Assembly (NCBI RefSeq): GCF_902859585.1
Contig: NZ_CADIJM010000014.1
Span: 61,452-125,451 of the forward strand
DNA: 64,000 nt
Reading direction: 5' to 3'
Origin: Achromobacter animicus
GTDB lineage: Bacteria; Pseudomonadota; Gammaproteobacteria; Burkholderiales; Burkholderiaceae_B
The notes under the pieces were generated by a model, which searched no databases, had not been told where the DNA came from, and saw only the letters and a list, made by a program, of their open reading frames with translations. Below are positions 63,890 through 64,000 of the stretch, one piece after another. Positions within the stretch are counted from its first letter, which is position 1; each line of letters opens with the position of its first letter. Both the position numbers and the translations under genes were made by a program.

Positions 63890-64000
63890 CGAGGCTGTGT
63901 GAAAACTCTTTGACGCCGCTACGGTGATCTAGATAGAGTTTGGTATCTCGATCCCGGGAGTCGACATGCCCCGATTCATCGAAGGTCAGGACCGGCAGCA
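63890..64000 (+). mobile_element. left end of an IS1182-like insertion sequence
   Basis: GGCTGTGTGAAAACTC at about 63893 resembles the end of IS1182-family elements, and an ATG at 63966 opens a frame MPRFIEGQDRQ, the usual N-terminus of that family's transposase. Only 11 codons and a partial one fit before the window ends. Exact left boundary and any target duplication cannot be fixed here. Confidence 0.6.

Overview
This is a GC-rich bacterial chromosome segment, densely packed with short gaps and many 1-4 bp gene overlaps. The Bug-type solute receptor beside a class III CoA-transferase, the FtrA/rhodanese pair and the general gene style point to a betaproteobacterium of the Alcaligenaceae, Achromobacter or Bordetella-like. 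That placement is inference from gene content; no marker gene or rRNA is present, and I saw no tRNA or CRISPR array.

Layout. 1-1806: two-gene RNA-repair operon, an HD-domain/polynucleotide kinase cut by the window edge and an Rnl2-type RNA ligase. 2116-6876: membrane metallophosphoesterase, acetyltransferase, membrane diguanylate cyclase, acetylpolyamine amidohydrolase-like deacetylase. 7022-11311: CoA-transferase, quinone-reductase-like MDR protein and Bug receptor, divergent from a LysR regulator. 11290-12809: a large protein with a PD-(D/E)XK-like motif set, and a 25-residue membrane peptide gene upstream of it. 12994-18759: ligase-associated DNA-damage cluster (exonuclease, ATP-dependent DNA ligase, Lhr-core helicase, PdeM phosphoesterase). 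18817-21178: acyl-CoA dehydrogenase, methyltransferase, glycosyltransferase operon. 21127-23547: CinA-like protein and small envelope or stress-type genes (BON protein, hydrophilic peptide, small membrane protein). 23775-30972: berberine-bridge-type flavoprotein, DUF695 protein, Sel1-repeat protein and a 1200-residue autotransporter with eight ~50-residue repeats.

31416-36095 is an amino-acid exchange/decarboxylation locus: a relic of aspartate 4-decarboxylase (aspD), an AspT-type antiporter, and a 913-residue Orn/Lys/Arg-family decarboxylase that may have taken over the missing enzyme's role. 36233-44460 carries envelope proteins, FtrA and its divergent rhodanese, an LprI-like protein, a DUF2252 protein, an MFS transporter and a lipoprotein. 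44633-56871 holds a giant cyclic beta-1,2-glucan synthase (NdvB type), divergent from glucose-6-phosphate isomerase, then two tandem Crp/Fnr-like regulators, the second with an in-frame amber stop.

From about 56873 the window becomes accessory DNA of visibly lower GC: a deleted IS3-family transposase, an SDR-MFS-MFS operon with a divergent LysR gene, a decayed zinc alcohol dehydrogenase, a second copy of the metallophosphoesterase family seen at 2116, and the start of an IS1182-like element at the right edge. All domain and family assignments rest on reading the translated sequence; none was checked by database search.
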